NCBI GenBank assembly: GCA_016716835.1
Contig: JADJUW010000001.1
Span: forward strand, 2,880,001 to 2,944,000
Direction: 5' to 3'
DNA: 64,000 nucleotides
Source: Myxococcales bacterium
Lineage (GTDB): Bacteria; Myxococcota_A; Polyangia; Haliangiales; Haliangiaceae
Shown here: positions 43,894 through 51,955 of the stretch, piece by piece
Layout of the letters: each line of letters opens with the position of its first letter
Position numbering within the stretch: the first letter of the stretch is position 1
The notes under the pieces: model-generated
What the model was told of the DNA's origin: nothing
What the model saw: only the letters and a program-made list of their open reading frames with translations
The model's database searches: none
Position numbers and translations under genes: made by a program

Positions 43894-45966
43894 TTACTCG
43901 CTTAGATATTTCTCGAACGCGGCGAAGCTGTACGGCCGCCCCAAGAAGTCCTTGACCAAATCGGCCGCGTCCTTGGTGCCACCTGGCGCCAAGATCTTGT
44001 CGCGATACGCCGCGGTGGCGGTCGGATCGAGCAGACCATTTTTCGCAAACGGCGTGAGCAGGTCTTTGGCGATCACCAGCGACCACATATACGTGTAGTA
44101 CATCGCCGAATAGCCAACCAGGTGGCCAAACGTGGTGTGAAAGTGCGTGCCCTCGACGTAGCGAAACGGCGTGTACTTATCTTGCAGACGCTTGACCGTG
44201 TCGAGCTGCTTAAGCTTGCTTGGGTCCTCGCTGTGAAACGTCAGCGCCAGCGAGGCATAGAACATCTGCTGCGCCACTTGCGTGCCAAGGCCAAACTTGT
44301 TGGCCTTGCGCATTTGGCCAACCAGCGCCTCGGGAATCACTTCGCCGGTCTTGTAGTGCTTGGCAAAGCGCGCCAGCGTTTGGTAGCTCCACGCCCATTC
44401 TTCGAACATTTGCGATGGCGCCTCGACAAAATCCCACTCGGTGGCGACGCCGCTTTGGCGCACCCAACGCTGGCCTCCGCCGAGCACGTGATGCATGAGG
44501 TGACCAAATTCGTGGAACATGGTGACGACGTCGTCGTGCTCCATGAGGCCAACGTCGTCGCCTTTAGGTTGTGGAAAGTTGCAGACGAGCACGCCCTCGG
44601 GGCGGACGCGGCCGGCGACGCCGTCGCGCACGGTGAACTGCGCGGCGTGCTTGTACTTGCCCTCGCGCGGGTGCATGTCCAGGTAGATGCGACCGACGTC
44701 CTGGCGCGTGCTCTTGCGGACGACGTCAAACACTTTGACGTCGGCGTGCCACGTCACGGCGCCCGGCACGGGCAGATACTCGATGTCGTAGATGGTCGAG
44801 GTGATGTCGAGCAGCCCCGCGAGCACGGTGTCGTAGGCGAAGTATTGGCGGACATCTTGGCTCGACACCTTGTATTTGGCGGTCTTGACCTGCTCTTCCA
44901 ATAGCGTCTTTTGCCAATCGCCGACGGCTTTCGCCTTTTTGTCGGTTTGTTGCAGTTGCGCCAGCAGCTCCTTGTAATCGCGGTCGGCGCGCTTGTCGGC
45001 GAGCTTCCACACGCGCTCGATAAAGTCGCGCGCATTTTTGCCCGAGCCAATCATCTTGTCGGCGGTGATATAGTCCGCCCAGTTGGCAAAGCCCAAGATC
45101 TTGGCTTTCTCGGCGCGCAGCCCCAGAATCTGGGCGAGGGTGGCTTCGTTCTCCATGCCGCCGCGGGTGCGCGCCTTGATATAAATCGCTTTCTTGGCGC
45201 TATCGCTCTCGGCATAGCTCATGAACGGCAGGTAGTCGGGATAGTCGGTGGTAATCGTCACCTTGCCGCTTGGCCCCGGCGCATGCGCCGCGACGTAGTC
45301 GGCAGGCAGGCCAGCGAGCTCTTTCGGATCAATTTCGATCGAGCGCGTGTCCTCGGCGAGGCGCTTGGAAAAATCTTGCGACAGCTTGGTCATTTCCTCG
45401 TCAATCGCCTTGAGGCGATCGCGGGTGGCGGCGTCTTTGTCAACGCCGGCGCGGCGAAAATCGCGCAGCGTAAACTCGACAAAGCGTTTCGTGTCCGCGT
45501 TTTCCTTGCTGACGTCGATGGCCACCAGCACATCATAGAGATCGCGATTGAGCGAGAGCTCGCTGGCGAATTTGGAGCCCTCTTGCTCGCAGGTGCGCGC
45601 GGCCTCGCGCACGGCCTCGCTCGGGTGCACCTCGCTAAACAGCCCCGCCATCGCCATCGACTTACCCAGCGCGATGCCGAGGTCGTTGTATTTTTCAAGC
45701 GTCGTTGCCACCGACGGTGCGGCCTTGGTGGCGAGCACCTCGGCGAGCGCCGTCTGCGCCTCGGCGATGCCTTGGCGGCACGTGGCAAGAATGGCTTCGG
45801 GTGCGGCAGTTGGCGATGCGATGGCGGGATCCATGGTGGCCTCCGGTGATGTGGTGGTTGCGACTTCAGCGGCTGGCTTGGCATGCGGTTTGGCGCAATT
45901 GATTGCCGCCAGCAGCCCAAGCGACGCCACGGCCAAAGGCCCTGCGGTACGTCTTAATGTTTGCAT
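43894..45966 (-). CDS. M3 family zinc oligopeptidase, lipoprotein form
   Basis: The ATG at 45966 gives 690 residues and a lipoprotein signal (AVASLGLLAAINC). The metallopeptidase signature VTMFHEFGHLMHHVLGG (HEFGH, with a downstream Glu) is that of M3 peptidases such as thimet oligopeptidase, oligopeptidase A and Dcp; FAYDTVLAGLLDITSTIYDI and GTHFHTTFGHLVGYSAMYYTYMWS are also conserved. Most bacterial relatives are cytoplasmic; the lipobox places this one in the periplasm or on the surface. The upstream open frame to 46074 is not used. Confidence 0.9.
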   Translation of the reverse strand: MQTLRRTAGPLAVASLGLLAAINCAKPHAKPAAEVATTTSPEATMDPAIASPTAAPEAILATCRQGIAEAQTALAEVLATKAAPSVATTLEKYNDLGIALGKSMAMAGLFSEVHPSEAVREAARTCEQEGSKFASELSLNRDLYDVLVAIDVSKENADTKRFVEFTLRDFRRAGVDKDAATRDRLKAIDEEMTKLSQDFSKRLAEDTRSIEIDPKELAGLPADYVAAHAPGPSGKVTITTDYPDYLPFMSYAESDSAKKAIYIKARTRGGMENEATLAQILGLRAEKAKILGFANWADYITADKMIGSGKNARDFIERVWKLADKRADRDYKELLAQLQQTDKKAKAVGDWQKTLLEEQVKTAKYKVSSQDVRQYFAYDTVLAGLLDITSTIYDIEYLPVPGAVTWHADVKVFDVVRKSTRQDVGRIYLDMHPREGKYKHAAQFTVRDGVAGRVRPEGVLVCNFPQPKGDDVGLMEHDDVVTMFHEFGHLMHHVLGGGQRWVRQSGVATEWDFVEAPSQMFEEWAWSYQTLARFAKHYKTGEVIPEALVGQMRKANKFGLGTQVAQQMFYASLALTFHSEDPSKLKQLDTVKRLQDKYTPFRYVEGTHFHTTFGHLVGYSAMYYTYMWSLVIAKDLLTPFAKNGLLDPTATAAYRDKILAPGGTKDAADLVKDFLGRPYSFAAFEKYLSE

Positions 45967-46039
45967 GGAGCTGACATAGCATAATCGGCGCGGGGATGCC
46001 TTCTCGATTTGGAAGCGATTCTTCGGTGTTCCTCGCCAC

Positions 46040-47173
46040 ATGGCACGTTCTTGGCAATGGCAATTTCGGCGCAAGCTCGGTAGCTTGCACCGCGTGAGGC
46101 CTGGGTATGTATGGTTTGTTCACCAGCCTACGGTGGCCGGGTGGCTCAAGCGCGATATGGCGGTGCGAAGGCCGGCGCTGCGATTTGCGTTTTCGCGGCC
46201 CGGGCTGACCACGTTTAAGGTCGACGACCCGCGGCACGCAAAGGGCATTAGCAGCCCGTATGCGCGAGCGTGGGGCACGTCGCTTGGGCGCGTTGACACG
46301 GGCGACGTCGCGGGCGTGTTGGCGTTGGCGGCCACGCTCAGCGATGCGCCACTACGTCTGCATGTATTTGAGCGCGATCCAGATCTCCCAGCAGACGAGC
46401 GCGACGCCGCGGTGATCGGCACGCGACCAGCGGCACTAGAGAAAGCGTTGCGTGCGGCAGCGGCGAGTAATCGCCTTCTCGACGGCGACGAAGCCCAACC
46501 TGGCGACGTCGTGCTCGATGTCATCGTCGCGCCGAGCGAAGCCGATGACGACGGCATCTTTGTGGGCTGGCACAAACACGATCGCCCGCGCGGATCGCTT
46601 GCCGGCACGTCGCATGGCCGAATGCCAGGCGGCACCGCGCATATCGCAATACCCGCGGCGGCGCCGTCGCGCGCGTGGGCAAAGATCGAAGAAGCAATCG
46701 CTTGGAGCGGCCTTGAACCTCGCGCTGGCGAAAACGCGGTGGAGATTGGTTCGTCGCCGGGCGGTGCGAGTTTTGCGTTGCTTGAACGCGGCCTCACGGT
46801 GCACGGCGTGGATCCGGGCGTGATGGATCCGCTCGTGATGACGTACCACGGCGCCAGCGGCAATGTGTTTGTGCACCATGCGATGCCCGCGGCTGAGGTA
46901 GACAAGCGTGCGCTGCCGCGACCCATGCATTGGCTGGCGAGCGACGTGAATTTAGCGCCCATGGTCGCGCTCAAGTATGTCGAGCGCTACGTCGCGCTCG
47001 GCAAGGGCCAGCGGCGCGGCGCCTTTATCACGATGAAGATCAACGACGACGGCATCTTCGAGGCCATGCCGCGCCTAATGGACCGCGTCGAGCGCATGGC
47101 CGAGGCGCGCTGGGTGCGCTACGTGCAACTGCCCAGTCATCGCAGCGAGATCGTCGCGATCATCGCCTGGTAG
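46040..47173 (+). CDS. RlmM-like SAM-dependent rRNA 2'-O-methyltransferase
   Basis: This protein of about 377 residues has a C-terminal FtsJ/RrmJ-type Rossmann domain: AVEIGSSPGGASFALLERGLTVHGVDPGVMDP, then WLASDVNLAP and FITMKINDDGIFE. The N-terminal half (GYVWFVHQPTVAGWL and later a THUMP-like region) matches the arrangement of RlmM, which methylates C2498 of 23S rRNA. A GTG at 46094 is an alternative start. The gene is divergent from the M3 peptidase. Confidence 0.78.
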   Translation: MARSWQWQFRRKLGSLHRVRPGYVWFVHQPTVAGWLKRDMAVRRPALRFAFSRPGLTTFKVDDPRHAKGISSPYARAWGTSLGRVDTGDVAGVLALAATLSDAPLRLHVFERDPDLPADERDAAVIGTRPAALEKALRAAAASNRLLDGDEAQPGDVVLDVIVAPSEADDDGIFVGWHKHDRPRGSLAGTSHGRMPGGTAHIAIPAAAPSRAWAKIEEAIAWSGLEPRAGENAVEIGSSPGGASFALLERGLTVHGVDPGVMDPLVMTYHGASGNVFVHHAMPAAEVDKRALPRPMHWLASDVNLAPMVALKYVERYVALGKGQRRGAFITMKINDDGIFEAMPRLMDRVERMAEARWVRYVQLPSHRSEIVAIIAW

Positions 47174-47176
47174 GCG

Positions 47177-48676
47177 TTACTTAGCGATCTGAATCTCTTG
47201 GCCGGGCTTGGTGGTGTAGATGCCGCGGCGGAAAAATTGGATAAGGCCCGGAAAGTCCTGGAAGTTGATGACCTCGGGCTTGTCGCCCGCGCCTTGCCAT
47301 GACGAAGGACGCTTACTACGGCCATCGGGCACCACCAGCGAACCCACATAATCGGCGTTCGCGTAGACCTTCGAAATCTGCGCCGCCATGCCATCGACGA
47401 TGCCTTGGTCGAGCACGCCGTTTGACGTCGCTTGATAGAATTGCACGGTGACGCGAACTGGAAAGCGCGTGTCGCGTTCGATGGTGAGGCCATCTAATTC
47501 AACAAACGGACCCTCGGTCGGACCGTGCCCGAGCACCGCCGTATCGACATCGGGACGCTCTGCACCCATGCGCGACTCACTCTTGGCCATAGCCGAGGGC
47601 GCCGAGGGCGCTACCATATCGGCCGCATTGCCCACGCCGGCAAAACCTTCGTCGTATGCAACTTGGCGCCGGCGCTCTGGCACCTTGAGCGGCACCTGAA
47701 TGAGGAGCAACAAGTTGCTGTCTTCGCCCAGCGAGCTCGCGGCCTCGCCATTGGCGGTGACGCCCTTGCCCTTCACATCCGCGAGGCGCTCGGCGATAAA
47801 CGGCGCCTTTTCGCCTTCCTTATTAAAGTAGAGCCGCTGGCCCCATGAGTTGCCGGCTTGATCGCGACTGTTGTCGATGATGGTCATGCTGGTGCCTTGG
47901 CGCGTGACGAGCAACGTCAGCACCGCGGGCGCGCCCTTGGTCGACTGGTAGTTGAAGATCACCGGATAAAACGTCGCCTTGCCGCTTTTGGGCACTGGCA
48001 AAAACGTGTGCTGCGCGCTGACCAAGACATGGCTGTCGCGCTCGGCGGCAAACAGGCTGCCGCCCTTGATCTTGCCAACCGCCGGCATGCTCATGTACGC
48101 GCCGGGGTCGCGCAAGAATTCGCGCAAGGTCACGGCGGTCTGCGGCGCGCCGCTGCGCTGATTGCCCACGGGGATCATGATGTCGTCCATCTTGATGTCG
48201 GCGGTCTTGTCGGTGAAATTCGGCGCCCGCATCACCGGCATTAGAAAACGCTCGGTGCGCGTACCTTGCTTGGACGCGCCGGGCACGCCAATGCGCGCCG
48301 GGCCATGCGGCGCTTCGGCTTCCACTTCAATCGTTACGTCGCTGATGTTGGGGCCAACCGAGCTGCCTTCCCAACGTCCGGTGTCTTCCCACAGCACGTT
48401 GATCATGCCCAGGCCATGCTTGCTGACAAAGCCAGCGAGCGCGCCGTCGTTGACCATGCCGGCAACGCGGCGCGCGACCTCAATGTGCGAGGGTTGCGGC
48501 GACGGTGGGATGCGCAGCGGGCGGTCGGCGCGCGCGACGCTTGGCATGGCGGTGGCAAACATCGACGCAAGCGCCAGGGCGCAGGCAGCCAACCGCGGTG
48601 GCAGGCGGTAGGTTGCGTGAGGTTTTACGGCGGTTGTGGCGGGCATTGGCATAGGCGATTTCGTCGGCATCTTCAT
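47177..48676 (-). CDS. Large exported protein of unknown function
   Basis: This 499-residue protein has a Sec signal (AACALALASMFATAMPSVARA) after a basic N-terminus. The body has beta-rich segments: SDVTIEVEAEAPHGPARIGV, TAVTLREFLRDPGAYMSMP, HVLVSAQHTFLPVPKSG, NLLLLIQVPLKVPERRR, FPVRVTVQFYQATSNGV. I do not recognise a family. The sequence VAYDEGFAGVGNAADMVAPSAPSAMAKS looks like a flexible linker. It is convergent with the RlmM-like gene, three bases away. Confidence 0.65.
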   Translation of the reverse strand: MKMPTKSPMPMPATTAVKPHATYRLPPRLAACALALASMFATAMPSVARADRPLRIPPSPQPSHIEVARRVAGMVNDGALAGFVSKHGLGMINVLWEDTGRWEGSSVGPNISDVTIEVEAEAPHGPARIGVPGASKQGTRTERFLMPVMRAPNFTDKTADIKMDDIMIPVGNQRSGAPQTAVTLREFLRDPGAYMSMPAVGKIKGGSLFAAERDSHVLVSAQHTFLPVPKSGKATFYPVIFNYQSTKGAPAVLTLLVTRQGTSMTIIDNSRDQAGNSWGQRLYFNKEGEKAPFIAERLADVKGKGVTANGEAASSLGEDSNLLLLIQVPLKVPERRRQVAYDEGFAGVGNAADMVAPSAPSAMAKSESRMGAERPDVDTAVLGHGPTEGPFVELDGLTIERDTRFPVRVTVQFYQATSNGVLDQGIVDGMAAQISKVYANADYVGSLVVPDGRSKRPSSWQGAGDKPEVINFQDFPGLIQFFRRGIYTTKPGQEIQIAK

Positions 48677-48752
48677 CGGTTTGCTCCTTGCTATGGTGCA
48701 ACGCGCGATACGCCCGGGCGATCTAATTTGGCGGGTAATTTGTCGCGCGGGC

Positions 48753-49142
48753 TCACTTCAACCGCTCGAGCTTGCCTTTACGCTTGACGATGTTTTTGTA
48801 ATCCCATTGGATCGTCTGGGATTTTTTCACCCAGCGCGCGAGCACGGTCAGCTTAATTTGATCGACGGCGGTGTAGCGCGCCTCCGCGGCCTTAAAGGTG
48901 CCGGTGGCGATTAGCTTTGGCTCATCAAATGACTGACCGCTCCAAAACATGAGGCGCACGCAGTCCTTGAGCTTGTCGTAGCCAACGATGGGGTTGCCAT
49001 CCAGGAACCACACGGGGTGGCCATGCCAGACCTTGCTTTCGGCCGCGGGCAAGTTGCGCGAAAGCTCACTCGCGAGCAGGTTGCAAATCTCGCGATCAGG
49101 CTTAGCCAGGGCGGTGTTGTACGCCTTGATGTCTTTGTGCAT
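48753..49142 (-). CDS. DUF1801 (YdhG-like) protein
   Basis: This 129-residue cytoplasmic protein matches the YdhG/YjbR-like DUF1801 family: LASELSRNLPAAESKVWHGHPVWFLDGNPIVGYDKLKDCVRLMFWSG. The W-H-x-P-x-F motif and the following hydrophobic strand are typical, as is the basic end (KNIVKRKGKLERLK). Function of the family is unknown. Length is normal. Confidence 0.85.
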   Translation of the reverse strand: MHKDIKAYNTALAKPDREICNLLASELSRNLPAAESKVWHGHPVWFLDGNPIVGYDKLKDCVRLMFWSGQSFDEPKLIATGTFKAAEARYTAVDQIKLTVLARWVKKSQTIQWDYKNIVKRKGKLERLK

Positions 49143-49459
49143 CGCGTGGTTTTAACACGCTACCCCAGAACGTTTTGTAGCGGTGGCAACCTGCGAGTCC
49201 GCGGCTGATGGCTGTGGCTGCTTTCGTCCGCACATTTAGTAATTACGCAGTACGGTGGCCAACTTATTGAAATAGCTGGTCTCCTGAGGTGGTGGAGTGA
49301 CCCCGGTTCCGGACAATGCTGTCAGCGGCCATCGCGTGCTTGTGAACACCGGTGGCTTAAGGGGGCAGACGGGCGGATTATGTTGCAAAGATTTCAGGTA
49401 GTTGTACAGCGCGACGGTCCCGCTGCGATGGCACCTCATTTGCTCAGGCCGGTATACGT
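49143..49459. other. Intergenic region, no gene seen
   Basis: This 317-base stretch separates the DUF1801 gene from the divergent lipoprotein gene. Only short open frames without family-like sequence are present. It has a purine-rich tract (GGTGGTGGAGTGACCCC, near 49290) and lower GC near both ends, consistent with promoters of the flanking genes. I see no RNA gene or repeat that I can support. Confidence 0.4.
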
Positions 49460-50422
49460 ATGACGTCCACAACGACCAACTTTCATCTAATCAAGGCGGC
49501 ATGGCCGAGCGGGTTTGCCGCATCGTGCCGTCTCGCGGCCCTGGTGGCAGCGGTCACCGCGCTCGGCCTGGGCGCCTGCACGCCGTCGCAGATTCAGGTC
49601 AATCGGACCGCGCTGGTGCCCGCGCCGCAGCCGATGCTGTTCTCGCCGTCTGATGCCATCGTCGAGGTGACGGGCAGCATGCGCAGCATCATGGGCACAC
49701 CCACGCTCGGCGATGAATCAGCCGGACTACAAGCGGCCACCCAGGTAATGGCAGGCTCAATCGAATGGCTTGGCCGCTACGTCGCCACGCGCCATGAATG
49801 CATGGTGGCGCCAAGCAGTGGCTCGAAGAAACTATTTCCACATCAACCGCACGTCGAGCAGTCGGCAACGGCCTGCGGCCCGATGATTTCGTTTCGCTCG
49901 AAAGAAAAAGACGGGTGGCGTTGGCATGTCGGCATGGGGCTTGCGATCTGGGAAGTGCCCATCGTCGAGTTTGAGCGCTGGGACAACGAATTGTACGTCG
50001 CGCACGGTCAGGAACAATTTTACAACACGCGCGGGCTGTGGTCCTTTGGCATCGGTCCCACCTATCGCAGCGGCAAGCTAACAGGGCGTGGCAGCGCCAC
50101 CATGACGTCGCAATTCTATGTTGAGCGCTACTCGAATTATGTCGGCTACTACGAGCACGATGGCGAAGAGATATCTAAACGCGGCGCGATGGTGCTCAGC
50201 GTGGGCGCAGGCTACGACTTGGCGAAAAACGTCCGCGTCGGCATCGACCTCTCCGCCGAGATGCTAGGCGATCCAGTGCATTGGGGCCCGCAAGCTTTAT
50301 TTCAGCTCGCGGTAGGCCTGGGCACCCACGATCGCGAGCCGGCGAGCACGGCGGGCGCCACGGCAACGCCGGTCGGCGCGCCGACCTGGGGCGCGCCGGG
50401 CCTAACTCCGCCGGGCCGTTAA
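49460..50422 (+). CDS. Lipoprotein with C-terminal beta-barrel-like part
   Basis: This 320-residue protein has an unusually long N-terminal leader (about 22 residues) before a lipobox (ALGLGAC). After that come CTPSQIQVN and a beta-rich C-terminal half: WRWHVGMGLAIWEVPIVEFE, LWSFGIGPTYRSGKLTG, FYVERYSNYVGYYEHDGE, MVLSVGAGYDLAKNVRVGIDLSAEM. The alternating pattern suggests an outer-membrane or surface barrel. No family recognised. A shorter start within the leader cannot be excluded. Confidence 0.65.
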   Translation: MTSTTTNFHLIKAAWPSGFAASCRLAALVAAVTALGLGACTPSQIQVNRTALVPAPQPMLFSPSDAIVEVTGSMRSIMGTPTLGDESAGLQAATQVMAGSIEWLGRYVATRHECMVAPSSGSKKLFPHQPHVEQSATACGPMISFRSKEKDGWRWHVGMGLAIWEVPIVEFERWDNELYVAHGQEQFYNTRGLWSFGIGPTYRSGKLTGRGSATMTSQFYVERYSNYVGYYEHDGEEISKRGAMVLSVGAGYDLAKNVRVGIDLSAEMLGDPVHWGPQALFQLAVGLGTHDREPASTAGATATPVGAPTWGAPGLTPPGR

Positions 50423-50546
50423 CCGCGACCTTCCTTTGCGGTCGCCCGCATACGGCGCCTCCACAGCGGCCCCAAGTCGCAGGCCGGTCAGCAAATGTCA
50501 CCCCTTGCTGGTTGAGCCCGGCACGCGCGGCGGGTACCCATAGCGC

Positions 50547-51914
50547 ATGGCAATCATGCAGAATTTTTCGTCGCGCCGACGTGACCTGGTCGGCCGCCTC
50601 ACCGTCTTGGCCGTGCTTACCAGTCTGGCCACAGCGCTCGCGGGTTGCGCCCGCGGCGCCCCCCCTGGCTTTTCGAGCGGCGACCAATGGACCATGCCCC
50701 TAGTTGGGCCCTTGGAAAATGAGGTGCTCCTGGTGCCGGTCCTGATTCACGATCAGGGCCCGTACCTATTTCGCCTCGATCCAGACGCACCACAATCGGC
50801 CATGGAGCGTGACATTGCCGAAGCCGGCGGCCTGGCCATGGGACCGGGGCCTCGCTACATCGACGAGACCGACACCGGCCGACAGACGTACATGGCCGAC
50901 GTCCGCGTGATGAAGGTTGGCACGCTCACGGTGCAGAAGAAATTCTTCTTGCTGGTCAAGGCCGGCACGTTTGACACGTCGACGCGGCGTGTGCACGGCA
51001 TCTTGGGCCGCGACATCATCGCCGACTCGCTCGCCTTTGGGTTTGACCGCGATCTGGGCGTCGCCATGCTATCGACGCAAGAGGGCTTTGTCGCGCCCAA
51101 GGACGCGGTGAGCTTTACGTACGAGCTCGTGAGCAATAAGCTCAATACCGAGGTGCGCCCCGTTGGGCGCCGCGTCATCGAGCCCACCATCGGCGGCGCC
51201 AAGATTGGGTTGCATATCGATTTTGGCCAATTTTTTTCCGAGCTCAAGCAAGATCGGTGGGCCGCCGCGCAGCTCGCCAACATGCCGCAGCAAGCAACGC
51301 TGGTCGATGAGGTTGGCACCAAGCGCACCGTCACCACCGGCGGCATCGCGGCGAAGGTGTCGTTCGCAGGCATCGATGCCTATGGCGTCAGCTTCGTGCC
51401 GTATGCCGATAAGCGCTGGGAGCACAACGTCGCCGATGGCAAGCTCGGCCTGGGCGCGTTTCGCGACTACATCGTGTGGGCTAACTGGGATAGCAAGCGC
51501 GTGTATTTGGTGCCGCGTGGCATCGCGACCGCGCAGGCCATGGCCCGCATCCGGCGATGGGGCTGGCGCGAGCTGGCGTCGTGCGGTGATGCCGCGTGCC
51601 TAAGCTTTGCGCCAGTTGCGGCCGAAGCGACGGGGCCGCAGGCGAGTCTGCCTGCGCCACACGCACTTAAGATCACGCGCGCGGCGGCGGTGGCGCGTGC
51701 CGGGATGGAGGCGATCGTCGAAATCTCGGACGGGACGACCGCGCAGCGCTTTGTCATTACGTTCATGCCGGGGGCGACGGAGCATGTCTTGCCCTTGCCA
51801 ACCGCACCCTCCGGATCGGCCGCATCGGCGCCAACGGCGACGGTGCTCGACATCAGTCCGTTCCATCGCGCCTGTGCCCGTGCCGCTACGAGCTGCGGCA
51901 TCGAAGTGCCCTAG
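50547..51914 (+). CDS. Lipoprotein with degenerate retropepsin-like aspartic protease fold
   Basis: This 455-residue protein has a lipobox (ATALAGC). Two lobes look like a duplicated retropepsin fold: YLFRLDPDAPQSAMERDIAEAGGL with VHGILGRDIIADS (where active enzymes have DTGAS and GxLG), and LHIDFGQFFSEL with GKLGLGAFRDY. The expected DTG triplets are DPD and DFG, so protease activity is doubtful. The remaining C-terminal part is beta-rich and unassigned. Followed by the oligopeptide importer genes on the same strand. Confidence 0.7.
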   Translation: MAIMQNFSSRRRDLVGRLTVLAVLTSLATALAGCARGAPPGFSSGDQWTMPLVGPLENEVLLVPVLIHDQGPYLFRLDPDAPQSAMERDIAEAGGLAMGPGPRYIDETDTGRQTYMADVRVMKVGTLTVQKKFFLLVKAGTFDTSTRRVHGILGRDIIADSLAFGFDRDLGVAMLSTQEGFVAPKDAVSFTYELVSNKLNTEVRPVGRRVIEPTIGGAKIGLHIDFGQFFSELKQDRWAAAQLANMPQQATLVDEVGTKRTVTTGGIAAKVSFAGIDAYGVSFVPYADKRWEHNVADGKLGLGAFRDYIVWANWDSKRVYLVPRGIATAQAMARIRRWGWRELASCGDAACLSFAPVAAEATGPQASLPAPHALKITRAAAVARAGMEAIVEISDGTTAQRFVITFMPGATEHVLPLPTAPSGSAASAPTATVLDISPFHRACARAATSCGIEVP

Positions 51915-51955
51915 GCGTCCAATAGCGTAGCCCTACTTATGCTACTACCGCGCGC

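Noticed and set aside
49250..49330. Possible insertion-sequence end in the intergenic region
   Set aside because: The purine-rich tract looked like an IS end, but I found no matching inverted repeat and no transposase remnant.
49236..49472. Possible 78-residue gene on the minus strand
   Set aside because: No family-like sequence or ribosome site, and it overlaps the start of the lipoprotein gene.
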